This document shows, in pieces, positions 1 through 8,600 of a DNA stretch of 27,482 nt. The stretch is from assembly GCA_002297545.1 (NCBI GenBank), contig DBLZ01000041.1, positions 1-27,482 on the forward strand, given 5' to 3'. Under the pieces are notes generated by a model, which searched no databases, had not been told where the DNA came from, and saw nothing but the letters and a program-made list of their open reading frames with translations. Source of the DNA: Prevotellaceae bacterium UBA711 (lineage in GTDB: Bacteria > Bacteroidota > Bacteroidia > Bacteroidales > Bacteroidaceae). Made by a program: the position numbers and the translations under genes. Each line of letters begins with the position of its first letter. Within the stretch, counting starts at the first letter, position 1.

Positions 1-21
1 ATACATGCTGGGCGAACAAAC

Positions 22-54
22 AGTGGGAGGAAAGCCGATGGCTTTCCTCCCACT
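22..54 (-). terminator. Strong hairpin, likely terminator of the minus-strand surface-protein operon
   Basis: A perfect 15-bp inverted repeat (22-36 with 40-54) has a 3-nt loop. It lies 25 bases past the stop codon of the small minus-strand ORF. On the minus strand it is followed by GTTTGTTC, only a weak T-tract, so termination is inferred mainly from stem strength and position. Confidence 0.7.
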
Positions 55-79
55 TCCATATATGGTACCGGTCAAAGTC

Positions 80-262
80 TTACCACTTCTGATCCCACAG
101 GTTGACATCGTTGACACGAGAGAAGGCACCCTCCTCGTTGTCTATGGTGTAGTCACCTTTCTTGTCTATGTCCAACGTACCATCGCTGATGGCCATCAAG
201 GAAGTCCTGACGTCCAGTCCGAAGACCTGCATGTCGGGGCGGATATATTCTTTCTTAGTCAT
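80..262 (-). CDS. Small 60-aa protein with N-terminal KKEYIRP motif, function unknown
   Basis: A 60-residue ORF starts with ATG 35 bp downstream of the large surface-protein gene and ends just before a strong hairpin, so it is probably the second gene of that transcript. The N-terminus MTKKEYIRPDMQV follows a pattern (K-K-x-Y-I-x-P-x-h-x-V) that I associate with many short, uncharacterised Bacteroidales ORFs. The middle has a hydrophobic SLMAISDG stretch and the rest is acidic and polar, ending in aromatic-rich NLWDQKW. There is no signal peptide, transmembrane helix or recognised domain. The leader-like N-terminus and variable acidic C-terminus are reminiscent of a precursor peptide, but no modification enzyme lies nearby. 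Coding status is supported by position and motif; function is unknown. Confidence 0.6.
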   Translation of the reverse strand: MTKKEYIRPDMQVFGLDVRTSLMAISDGTLDIDKKGDYTIDNEEGAFSRVNDVNLWDQKW

Positions 263-297
263 AATAGTCTTGTGTTTCGAATGTTAAATGGTTGTGC

Positions 298-3285
298 TTA
301 GTTATACATGACCTTCTTGCCATTGACAATATACAGGCCCTTGGCAGCCTTCTGTACACGACGACCGGCAAGGTCATAGATAACGGCATTGCTGCAGTTG
401 TCTCCCTCGATAGCATCGATGGCAGTCTCTATGTCAGAGAAACGGAAGCTGAATGCACGGCCTTCTGCTCCACCCTCCATGTGCATATACACCTTGAAGG
501 CAGGTACGTTGGCTGCGGTGTACTTGTAGAAGCCTACCACATCCTCGTTGTTCTTGCCCAGAACGTAGTTGTCGCTACCGTTGAGAATCTTCTGGTTGGT
601 ACCGCTCAGTACGTTGGAAGAAGCTGCGGTGCCATCGTTTCTGCTGATGGCGAGAGAAGCCACATTGCTTTCACTGTACAGTATCACAGGAGTATTGGCC
701 TCGAGCACACCGTCCTCAACCACCTTGGTCAGAGTCATCACATTGCTGCCATCCTCTACAGATGCGCTGTATGCCTTCAAACCTGCGGGGATAACCACAC
801 GCACGGGAGCATTGAAAGTAGCATAGTATGCACCGCCTACCAGGTTCATCTTGATGGGCAGTTCAGAAACCTCTGTCAAAGTCCAGTCGGTATTATCGCC
901 GGCTGTAGCGCTGTTGCTGCAAAGAACGTCCTTGTTCTGGTTGTCATACAGGTAGATATTGCCGGAATGATTGGAGCGGATGGTGTAATAGCTTACAGCG
1001 GCACCGTTAGTGAAGGTCATTGTGTTAATGGCATCACCTACAGGAGCCACCTCCTCAGACTTGGTCAGGCCATAACCTTGGGTGTAGCTAACCATCTCGT
1101 TAGCCTCTGTCAACAGGAAGATGTCGGCATTTGCCTGACCCGCCACCATCTTGAGGCGGTTAGCGTTCTCGCCGGATGTAGCAACACCCTTCATGGTGAG
1201 GAATCGGCCGGTCTTCTTGCCGCTGACCACAAATGCTCTACCGTTGGGCTGCACAATCTGCAGGGCATTGTAGGCAGTCTGGAGGTTATCCTTAAGGGGG
1301 AGCAGCTCCTCAAAAGTTTTGCTACCGATTGCCTCGGGAATAGCAGCCTTAGCAGCCTGATATGCAGCAAGGGCTTCCTCACTGGCAGTGTACTCACCAA
1401 GATTGTCACCAATCTGTATGGCATTCAGACTGTTCTTCAGAGTCTGAGCTGCCAACAAAGCCTGATTCTTAACGCGTTCCTTACCATCATTCAAATTCAT
1501 AGCACTATGAGTAGGCTCCTGTATTTCCCATACGGAAGCACTGGTGGCATTGTCAGCCTGCCATACGACTACCTTGTACCCACCATCCAGATGCAGAGAG
1601 TTGTGGGTGCTGTTCTCCGGAGTCGTGCAGATGAATGCAAAATTGTTGTCCTCGCCAAAACTCTTGATGGTGAACTCACCCGGCGTCAGTGAAAGTTGAA
1701 TGCGACTTGAAGCCCCGGCAGTATTGGGAATGTAGCGCTCATTGGCCAGATTCTGAATAGTGAAGTGGTTGGTACCGGCCACACCCTTCACGCGGAAGAT
1801 AGCCGTACCTCCTGCATCCGCGCCCTCAAGCAATATAGCATCTCTTACGACCATGTACCTACCACTGGTGCCACGGTTCTTGTTGTAGAAAGCAACTTCC
1901 TTGTCTACAGCTGCGCACATCTCATTTACCTTTTCGTTGTAGAAAGCAACAGCTGCGGCTACATCAGATTCTAAAGTTGGATTGTAAGTATAGCCATCAA
2001 TGGCCTTCTTGGCAACGTTAGCAAGAGTACCTTCTACGTCAGCGCTGCCGAAGAGGAGAGAGGAAGAATTGATCAAAGCAAGTGCCTCTGCCTTGGCTGC
2101 CTTGGCTGCTGCATCTGCGGACAAGTCCATTTCCTGGAGCTTCCATGTAGAGCCTTGGTCATTATCCCACCAACGCTTGACCTGACCGCTCTGATAGTTC
2201 AAATACTGCTGACCATCGAACTTCAAAGTAAAGTAACCATCAGCCATGGTATTGGTCCTTGATGCACCTGTCTTTGCTACATAGTCACCGGCAGACAAAG
2301 AGCAAGGATCACTATCATCCAGCATCACGCCACTGCCTGCACTCTTGTTGTACACCTTGAAACCATTGATAGGATCACCAACGAAGCCCCATGCATAAGC
2401 GGCATCACCGGCGGGCAGCTCACCATCGGTAAATGCAATTGCGCTTCCCGTCCACTTCATCCAATGGGTCTGGTTGCTATGCAGCTTTGCACCATACCAT
2501 GTGGTAATATCCTCGTATGAAGAGAAGTACTCGAAGGGGAAGTCGTCGCTCACCTTACATACAACCTCCACCGTATTATCGGCATCAGATGCCTGAATAG
2601 TACCGGCAGGTGTAATTGCCTCGATACCAAAAGTAAGCGTCTGTGAGGGTGTAGGATAAGCACTACCCACTACGCCTACAACAGCCTGTGTAGCCAGTTC
2701 TGTACCATTATACTTGTAGCTATAGGTAAACTTGATACGGTTGTCAGTAAACACGCGCGTACTATTATCAATCTCACAGCCATCTACCTCCTCGATAGCA
2801 AGCATATTACCGACATCGCCGGTATTATTCCAATTCGTCAGAATACCCTTGCCCTGATCGGTTGACATGTTCAACTGGTGTGATCCATCGATGGCGATAA
2901 CCGTGGGGAACTGATCCTTTGTACCACCCGTTGATGCCAAAAAAGACACACCGGCAGCAGGAGCAGCGTCCTGCAGAGCCACGCCGTCTCCGGCATAAGC
3001 GGCATACTTGCCGGCGCCAATGCTGTAGAGGAAGAAATTGTCTCCCTCCTTGACGAAAGCAAAGAGGAAGTTCTGGTCCGTATTGTCCAACGTGCCATAG
3101 CCGGACCTTGCAGAGCCGGATACATACCCCTCATTCTTCGCATCGTACACAAATGCACCACGGTTCTGTGACCTGATGGTGAACACCTTTCCGACAACAG
3201 CATCACTCAAAGCGGTGATTGGTGCTGCCCATGTTGCACCGACGCATGCGACCAGTGCACACAATAACAAGTAAACTTTTTTCAT
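298..3285 (-). CDS. Large secreted surface protein with ricin/beta-trefoil-like modules and C-terminal sorting-type tail
   Basis: A 995-aa protein starts with a clear signal peptide (MKKVYLLLCALVACVGATWA, cleavage near residue 20-21). About four related segments, each with short W/F-containing beta strands and 'x-hh-x-hFTI/WKL' endings, begin near residues 30, 260, 470 and 680 and look like ricin-type beta-trefoil or similar carbohydrate-binding modules. Alanine-rich helical linkers resembling FIVAR-type segments lie near 388-465 and 605-675. The last ~30 residues (YDLAGRRV near 967, then KGLYIVNGKKV) match the C-terminal tail common on exported Bacteroidales proteins and related to type IX secretion sorting domains. 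No glycosidase or protease motif is recognised, so a binding or adhesive role at the cell surface is inference. A TTG-N19-TATCTTTG promoter lies about 85-110 bp upstream. The gene is probably cotranscribed with the 60-aa ORF. Confidence 0.8.
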   Translation of the reverse strand: MKKVYLLLCALVACVGATWAAPITALSDAVVGKVFTIRSQNRGAFVYDAKNEGYVSGSARSGYGTLDNTDQNFLFAFVKEGDNFFLYSIGAGKYAAYAGDGVALQDAAPAAGVSFLASTGGTKDQFPTVIAIDGSHQLNMSTDQGKGILTNWNNTGDVGNMLAIEEVDGCEIDNSTRVFTDNRIKFTYSYKYNGTELATQAVVGVVGSAYPTPSQTLTFGIEAITPAGTIQASDADNTVEVVCKVSDDFPFEYFSSYEDITTWYGAKLHSNQTHWMKWTGSAIAFTDGELPAGDAAYAWGFVGDPINGFKVYNKSAGSGVMLDDSDPCSLSAGDYVAKTGASRTNTMADGYFTLKFDGQQYLNYQSGQVKRWWDNDQGSTWKLQEMDLSADAAAKAAKAEALALINSSSLLFGSADVEGTLANVAKKAIDGYTYNPTLESDVAAAVAFYNEKVNEMCAAVDKEVAFYNKNRGTSGRYMVVRDAILLEGADAGGTAIFRVKGVAGTNHFTIQNLANERYIPNTAGASSRIQLSLTPGEFTIKSFGEDNNFAFICTTPENSTHNSLHLDGGYKVVVWQADNATSASVWEIQEPTHSAMNLNDGKERVKNQALLAAQTLKNSLNAIQIGDNLGEYTASEEALAAYQAAKAAIPEAIGSKTFEELLPLKDNLQTAYNALQIVQPNGRAFVVSGKKTGRFLTMKGVATSGENANRLKMVAGQANADIFLLTEANEMVSYTQGYGLTKSEEVAPVGDAINTMTFTNGAAVSYYTIRSNHSGNIYLYDNQNKDVLCSNSATAGDNTDWTLTEVSELPIKMNLVGGAYYATFNAPVRVVIPAGLKAYSASVEDGSNVMTLTKVVEDGVLEANTPVILYSESNVASLAISRNDGTAASSNVLSGTNQKILNGSDNYVLGKNNEDVVGFYKYTAANVPAFKVYMHMEGGAEGRAFSFRFSDIETAIDAIEGDNCSNAVIYDLAGRRVQKAAKGLYIVNGKKVMYN

Positions 3286-3367
3286 CTTAGCATCCAGTTA
3301 AGTTATAATAGTTTTTTGTTGTAGTCTCTTTTAGCCTTGACACGAACTACGTCAAGGCAATATGGCG

Positions 3368-3397
3368 CAAAGATATTTAGAAATCGTCACAGTGCAA
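3368..3397 (-). promoter_or_regulatory. Bacteroidetes-type promoter for the surface-protein gene
   Basis: On the minus strand, TTG (3395-3397) is followed by 19 bp and then TATCTTTG (3368-3375), an exact match to TAnnTTTG. The predicted start near 3360 gives a leader of roughly 75 nt before the ATG at 3285. Confidence 0.75.
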
Positions 3398-3552
3398 CCC
3401 TCATCAAGTTAATTTATGTTAAGCCTATAAAAAGAAGCCACCAGACATGACATTCAAGGCTCCAAAGCCCGAAAAATTTCGCTTTCGTGGCACAATGGCC
3501 GAAACAGCAACAGCCACTGCTGACAAGGACAAGCCACTGCCCCAAAGGGAGG

Positions 3553-3941
3553 GTCAGCGGATACTTCCTGTTGGTAAGCCCCGGGAAATTAGCTGCCACG
3601 GACGCCCCGGAGGGGCAACAAGCCCGCAGCCCAGGGCAAGCGAAGCGGCGCCCTGGGTACCATGTCCACCCAGCATCTTACGCCCTGCAAGGGCAAAAGC
3701 GGTAATGAGGTGGTGCCCGGGTGTTGAATATCAACGCTTTTGCCCTTTCAGGGCGCATGCCCTCTTGCTAACTATATCCCCAAGGCGCCGCTTCGCTTGC
3801 CTTGGGCTGACCGCTTTTGGGCCTTCAGCCCGCAGCCTATACCCTCACTTGGCAGATGGGGTGTTGTGCTCTCATGGAAAGTTGGTGCAGACCACCCAAG
3901 AGGGCGTTGCCTGGCTTCACCAACCGGAAATACCCGCTGAC
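3553..3941. repeat. REP-like element of nested inverted repeats with compensating changes
   Basis: Three nested inverted-repeat pairs surround a centre near 3720. The outer pair is 3553-3580 with 3913-3941 (imperfect). The middle pair is 3627-3657 with 3779-3809 (29 of 31 positions). The inner pair is 3681-3701 with 3735-3755 (20 of 21). Each middle arm is itself a hairpin: CCCAGGGC/GCCCTGGG on the left and CCCAAGGC/GCCTTGGG on the right, so both strands of the stem changed together. More short hairpins occur at 3604-3616 and 3819-3831, and GTTGA/TCAAC sits at the centre (3723-3735). This resembles a REP/BIME-type mosaic. No RAYT transposase is in the window, and the ORFs here lack coding character. 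Confidence 0.7.
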
Positions 3942-4021
3942 CCCAAAGGGAACGGGTCCAAAGGGAACGGTCCACGGGCACCGGGACAACAAAGACACAT
4001 CTCCAATGGCCTCTGTGCTGA

Positions 4022-4109
4022 ATAAAACCGTTTTCGAGCACGAATAAACCCATTTTCAAGATTGCATAAACCGGTTTTCGGAGGTGCATATTCCGGAATA
4101 TACGGCATG
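4022..4109 (+). repeat. 22-bp tandem repeat array (locus 1)
   Basis: Three clear 22-bp units (4022-4043, 4044-4065, 4066-4087) and one decayed unit (4088-4109) share ATAAAC(C)nnnTTTTC spacing. The string CGAGCACGAATAAAC here nearly equals CGAGCACGATAAAC read on the minus strand of the array at 18124-18211, so both arrays appear to belong to one family. There are no CRISPR-like spacers: the units are contiguous. Confidence 0.65.
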
Positions 4110-4199
4110 CCTTCCGCAGGGACACGGCCTACATTCCCCGGAGAGAAGATACGCCACTGCTACCATTGACACACCTTACACCAAGCATACGGATACGCT

Positions 4200-4437
4200 T
4201 CATATGAAGAGAAGTGTCATGGACGCAAAGTGTACAATATGAGATCTTTGACACTAAAGAAGTTTTGCATGTGTTTTCCAAATTCATATTGCTTTGCAAC
4301 ATGGCACGTCTTCGACAAGCACATAGACATACGTGTTCGTGTCAATTATAACTTTTTCGTTATTAAATACGCCAATCCGTGTATGTCGTGTCGTTTTTTT
4401 TCGTATCTTTGCGTCCATGACACTTCTCTTCATATGA
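4200..4437. repeat. Perfect 31-bp inverted repeats flanking a 176-bp segment, candidate invertible promoter
   Basis: Bases 4200-4230 and 4407-4437 are perfect reverse complements (31 of 31). They bracket an AT-rich 176-bp segment between divergent genes for exported proteins. The right inner edge completes a promoter box: TAT (4404-4406, unique) plus CTTTG (within the arm) gives TATCTTTG facing the gene at 4537. At the left inner edge the same arm reads GTACACTTTG on the minus strand, which breaks the TAnnTTTG spacing. Inversion would therefore replace the good box with a poor one. This is the architecture of Bacteroidales phase-variable invertible promoters. No obvious target-site duplication flanks it and no recombinase gene is in the window. 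Confidence 0.6.
4382..4411 (+). promoter_or_regulatory. Promoter of the small secreted protein gene, overlapping the inverted repeat
   Basis: TATCTTTG at 4404-4411 matches TAnnTTTG exactly, and TATG at 4382-4385 is a weak -33 match at about the right distance. The start near 4418 would give a leader of ~119 nt. The last five bases of the -7 box lie inside the right 31-bp repeat arm. Confidence 0.6.
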
Positions 4438-4536
4438 GAAATACTACCGAAACACAAAACCAACAACACAACCGAAGACGCATCTGCCCCTGCCCATTAC
4501 TCACATTCTTTTACAACATAATCCACTCTAAACACT

Positions 4537-5298
4537 ATGAGAAAAATCATTGCAACGCTGACCTTCGCGTTAGCATCCGTAGCATGCATGGCACAATTGG
4601 AGCCAGGCCTTTACAAGCGGACGCGCTACAAGCTGGAGCACGGGCCCGAGGCGCCATTCCAATTCCAATTCAACGCCTACAAGATTGTCAAGCCCGCCGG
4701 GGTTCTCCAGCTTAACCTCATCAACGAGAAGCCCTTGAAATTCCAGTGCACCCCAACCACTATTGCCGAAGAAGACATAATCGCCCACGACCGCTTCAGC
4801 TTCGACCAGCGCTGTGTATACAAAATACCACTCATAGAGCATTACGACACCCGCTTCAAAGTAGACAAGGACATTCCTCCTCTACTCTCGGCGCTGTCAG
4901 GCACCACCCACTCAGACGACAACCCTCTCATCGGCGTCTGGAAATGCCGCGATTACAACAAGCGCACGGAGTACTACAAAATATATACACCGAAGTATAT
5001 TTACGCCCTTTATATCAAACGGCACCTCAATGACACCCACGCAATACCAAGTGTGCAAGGAGTCAGGAGCAGCGTCAAGTACAAGAAAGACGGCAGCACG
5101 AAGGAAAACGGCAACCCATGCCAGATTGTCTGGAACGGCTCAACATCCTACGGTCTGACCTACAAGAACGACCAGGGCCTTCCCGTTACCGAATTCTGGG
5201 AAAAGGCAGAATTGCCTGCCGACCTCACATACTGGTTCATGGCACCACCACCAGTAGCCGTCCCCAAAGTTGCGGAAATAATCAATATCGTTGATTAG
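4537..5298 (+). CDS. Secreted protein of unknown function (253 aa)
   Basis: This 253-aa protein begins with a signal peptide (MRKIIATLTFALASVACMA, cleavage probably before QLEPG). The cysteine at 17 lacks a good lipobox (SVAC), so a type I signal is favoured over a lipoprotein. The mature part is rich in Lys and Tyr and contains a GVWKC motif followed by YYKIYTPKYIYALY. That pattern recalls lipocalin-like or DUF4488-type Bacteroidales proteins, whose strands run 'GVW...YKIF'; this is a weak resemblance, not an assignment. No catalytic motif is visible. It is a single-gene unit with its own promoter overlapping a long inverted repeat, and hairpins follow its stop codon. If the upstream segment inverts, its expression would be phase variable. 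Confidence 0.75.
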   Translation: MRKIIATLTFALASVACMAQLEPGLYKRTRYKLEHGPEAPFQFQFNAYKIVKPAGVLQLNLINEKPLKFQCTPTTIAEEDIIAHDRFSFDQRCVYKIPLIEHYDTRFKVDKDIPPLLSALSGTTHSDDNPLIGVWKCRDYNKRTEYYKIYTPKYIYALYIKRHLNDTHAIPSVQGVRSSVKYKKDGSTKENGNPCQIVWNGSTSYGLTYKNDQGLPVTEFWEKAELPADLTYWFMAPPPVAVPKVAEIINIVD

Positions 5299-5315
5299 CC
5301 ATTCATATCCCATAA

Positions 5316-5379
5316 GTCGCAGCCGCGAGGCCGCGACCATCCACATGCGCCCCGGGAGCCTGCAAGGGAACTCCCGGGG
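5316..5379 (+). terminator. Two consecutive hairpins after the secreted protein gene
   Basis: The first hairpin (5316-5337) has a GTCGC/GCGAC stem, one mismatch, three further pairs and a GCGA tetraloop. The second (5350-5379) has a perfect 9-bp stem CCCCGGGAG/CTCCCGGGG with a 12-nt loop. They start 18 bases after the stop. Neither has a strong T-tract, so either could act as a transcript 3'-end stabiliser or terminator for the convergent genes. Confidence 0.55.
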
Positions 5380-5422
5380 GCTTGTGCCGCCTGCCACGGC
5401 CACCGCTTGGCCACATGCCGCA

Positions 5423-5492
5423 TAATGACTGCAAACACAATCATTACAATGCAATTATAGCCATAATGACTGGAATGACAATCATTATGGCT
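5423..5492. repeat. Two related palindromic hairpins (TAATGA...TCATTA), duplicated
   Basis: Hairpin one pairs 5423-5428 with 5441-5446. Hairpin two pairs 5459-5469 with 5482-5492, an 11-bp perfect stem. Both loops are 12 nt and similar (CTGCAAACACAA, CTGGAATGACAA). The second is followed by a short T-rich stretch on the plus strand. They lie between convergent genes, so a terminator pair is plausible; an operator or site-specific recombination site is an alternative. Confidence 0.5.
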
Positions 5493-5615
5493 GACTTATT
5501 TGTTGGTCAACAAAGAAATTGATACCCGATGGCTTGATAGCGGTTGGCTCCATGCGGTAATCAGGACTCTACGGCCTTGCCAAAGCAAAAGAGCGATATC
5601 GCTTCCGTTTACTCC

Positions 5616-8600
5616 TTACTCCGCCTCCAGCATCTTCTTGTACTCTATCGGCATCACCTTGATGAACTCGGCACAGAACTTGGTCCAGTCGCGCAACATG
5701 GATGAGGCCAGGCGGCTGCCCGTGTGCTCGTAGTGCAACTCTATAAGACGGTGCAACTCCGACCTGTCCGCTGCGGTTTCCACGAAGGTAAGCTCCACGG
5801 AGTCCATGTTGCAGCCCTGGTCGAAGGTATGGGCAGGGTCCCAAACGTATGCCACGCCACCGCTCATGCCGGCGGCGAAGTTGCGCCCCGTAGGTCCGAG
5901 AACCACCGTACGTCCTCCCGTCATATACTCGCAGCAATGGTCGCCCACGCCTTCCACCACGGCCGTGGCACCACTGTTGCGCACGCAGAAACGTTCGCCC
6001 ACGCGACCACGGATGAAGACCTCGCCCGACGTGGCACCATAGAGCAAGGTGTTGCCGGCGATGATGTTGTCCTCGGGTCGGAAGACCACCTCGGACGGAG
6101 GAGTGAGCACTATGCGGCCTCCGGAAAGTCCCTTGCCCAGGTAGTCGTTGGCATCGCCCTCCAGATTGAAAGTGACACCTGGACAGAGAAATGCGCCAAA
6201 ACTCTGTCCTGCAGAGCCCCGGAAACGTATGGTTATCGTGTCGGCAGGCAGTCCCTTGCCGCCGCACATACGGGTGATGTGCCCGCTAAGCATGGCACCC
6301 ACGCTGCGGTCCGTATTGGAAATGGTGGATATGAACTGTATGGGCAGACCGCTCTTGATGGTGTGTTCCGAGGCCGCAATAAGCGACTCGTCCTTCAGTC
6401 CAAGCGGCAGTCCCTGCAGCTCTCCCTGCCATTTTATCGGATAGCCCTCCTCGTGCACATGGCGTAGTATCCTGCCCAGGTCCACACGTGAAAGTCTTCC
6501 TTCGTAGTGTTTCTGCCCGAGAAGGTCGCTCCGGCCCACAATCTCGTCCAACGACCTGTAGCCCATCCGCGCCAGGAGTTCGCGCACCTCCCTCGCCACG
6601 AACATCAGATAGCGCGCCACGTAGTGATAGGAACCCTTGTACTTCCCGCACAATTCGGCGCATTGCGTGGCTATGCCCACAGGACAGGTATTCGTGTGGC
6701 ACTTGCGGTCCATGATGCATCCCAAGGCCACCATCAGCGCCGTGGAGAAACCGTACTCCTCGGCTCCGAGCAAGGCACTCACCACCACGTCGCGCCCGTT
6801 CTTCAGACCACCGTCGCACTGTATGCGCACCTTACCGCGTAGGTTGTTGAAAATGAGAGTCTGCTGTATCTCGGCCAGACCCAGCTCCATAGGCAGTCCG
6901 GCATAGTGCACCGAACTGGCGGGAGAAGCACCCGTACCGCCATCCGCACCGCTTATCAGTATGGTATCGGCCTTGGCCTTGGCAACGCCTGCGGCTATGG
7001 TGCCCACACCGCTTTCTGCCACCAACTTAACGTTGATGACGGCACGCGGGTTGACATTCTTCAAGTCGAAAATGAGTTGGGAAAGGTCCTCGATGGAATA
7101 GATGTCGTGGTGTGGCGGAGGCGAGATGAGCGTAATGCCAGGAATGGAATGGCGCGTGCGCGCTATCATGGCATCCACCTTGTAGCCGGGCAGCTGTCCG
7201 CCCTCGCCCGGCTTGGCTCCCTGGGCCACCTTTATCTGTATCTCATCGGCATCCACAAGGTATTCCGTGGTGACGCCAAAACGCCCGGAAGCAATCTGCT
7301 TAGTGGCGCTGCGCAAGGAAATGCCGTCGCGCGTATGAGTGAAACGTTCCGGATCCTCGCCGCCCTCACCTGTGTTGCTCCGGCAACCGAGGCTGTTCAT
7401 TGCCAAGGCTATGTCCTCGTGTGCCTGCCGGCTGATGGCACCGAAGGATATGGCTCCGCCCACAAACCTGCGCACTATCTCCTCCTCGGGCTCCACCTCG
7501 TCCACAGGTATGGGCCGGCGGTCGGGGCGCACTTCCATCAGGTTTCGCAGGAACATGGGATGCTCCTCGTTGTCAACCAGGCGTGAGAACTCGCAGAACT
7601 TTCCGTAGTCGTCTTCCCTCACAGCCTTTTGCAGGGCCGCTATGGTCTTTGGATACCAGGCATGCCGCTCGCCGTCCTTGCGGTAACGATAGATGCCGAA
7701 GTCCTCGGGTTCGGGCACCGCCTCGCCCTCCGCCATGGTGGCAAACCCCTTGGCATGACGCAAGAGAGTGTCGCTGGCGACATCCTCCAGTGTGACGCCC
7801 TCCATCTTGGAGATGCCGCCACCGAAGTATTTGTCAAGCAGCGATGAGGAAATACCCAGGCTCTCGAACAACATGGAGCCGCGATAGCTGCGGATGGTGG
7901 AGATGCCCATCTTGGAGATTATCTTCATCAGGCCCTTGTCTATGGCCTGTATGTAGTACCTCTCGGCCGTGGGATAGTCCAGCTGAAGTTCCTTGCGCTC
8001 CACCAGATCGTTGAGCATGGCAAAGGCCATGTAGGGGTTCACGGCACTGGCGCCGAACCCCGTAAGCAGGGCTACGTCCATCACCTGCATCACTTCGCCC
8101 GTCTCCACGATGACAGCCGTCTGAGAACGTTTCCTGCACTTGATGAGATGGTGATGCACGGCCGACATCACTATGAGCGAGGGTATGGGGGCATGCTGCG
8201 CGTCCACCGCCTTGTCGCTGAGGATGATGTAGTTGTATCCCTTATCCACGGTGTGCTCCACTTCCGAGCAAAGATTGCAGATGGCCCGCTGCATGCCTTC
8301 CGCTCCGTCCGAGGCCCGGAACACCATGTCCAGGGTGATGGTGCGGAAGCCCTTGTAGGCAAGATTCTTCAGATTGTCCAGGTCGACGTTGGAGATGATG
8401 GGGCTTGGCAGTTCCACCACCTTACACATCTCCGGCGTGGCCTCCAGTATGTTGCCCGACACACCGCCTATGTAGTCGGTGAGCGACATGACCGTATATT
8501 CCCTCAATGGGTCTATGGCGGGATTGGTGACCTGGGCGAACATCTGGCGGAAATAGTCGAAGAAGCGTTGCGGCCTTTCGCTGAGGACCGGGATGGGAAT

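Noticed and set aside
292..1692. Long plus-strand ORF (466 codons)
   Set aside because: It is the antisense shadow of the secreted surface protein gene, which has a signal peptide, domains and a promoter.
3447..4025. A 192-codon plus-strand ORF and several overlapping ORFs in the intergenic region
   Set aside because: They lie over the palindromic REP-like repeats, have low-complexity Pro/Arg-rich translations and show no domain or start signal.
4417..4437. Six-codon mini-ORF (MTLLFI) right after the promoter at 4404
   Set aside because: It is wholly inside the 31-bp repeat arm and could easily be chance; no regulatory codons or attenuator follow.
4200..4437. Interpretation as a MITE with terminal inverted repeats
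   Set aside because: No target-site duplication is seen beside the arms, and the promoter box straddling the arm edge fits an invertible segment better. It is not fully excluded.
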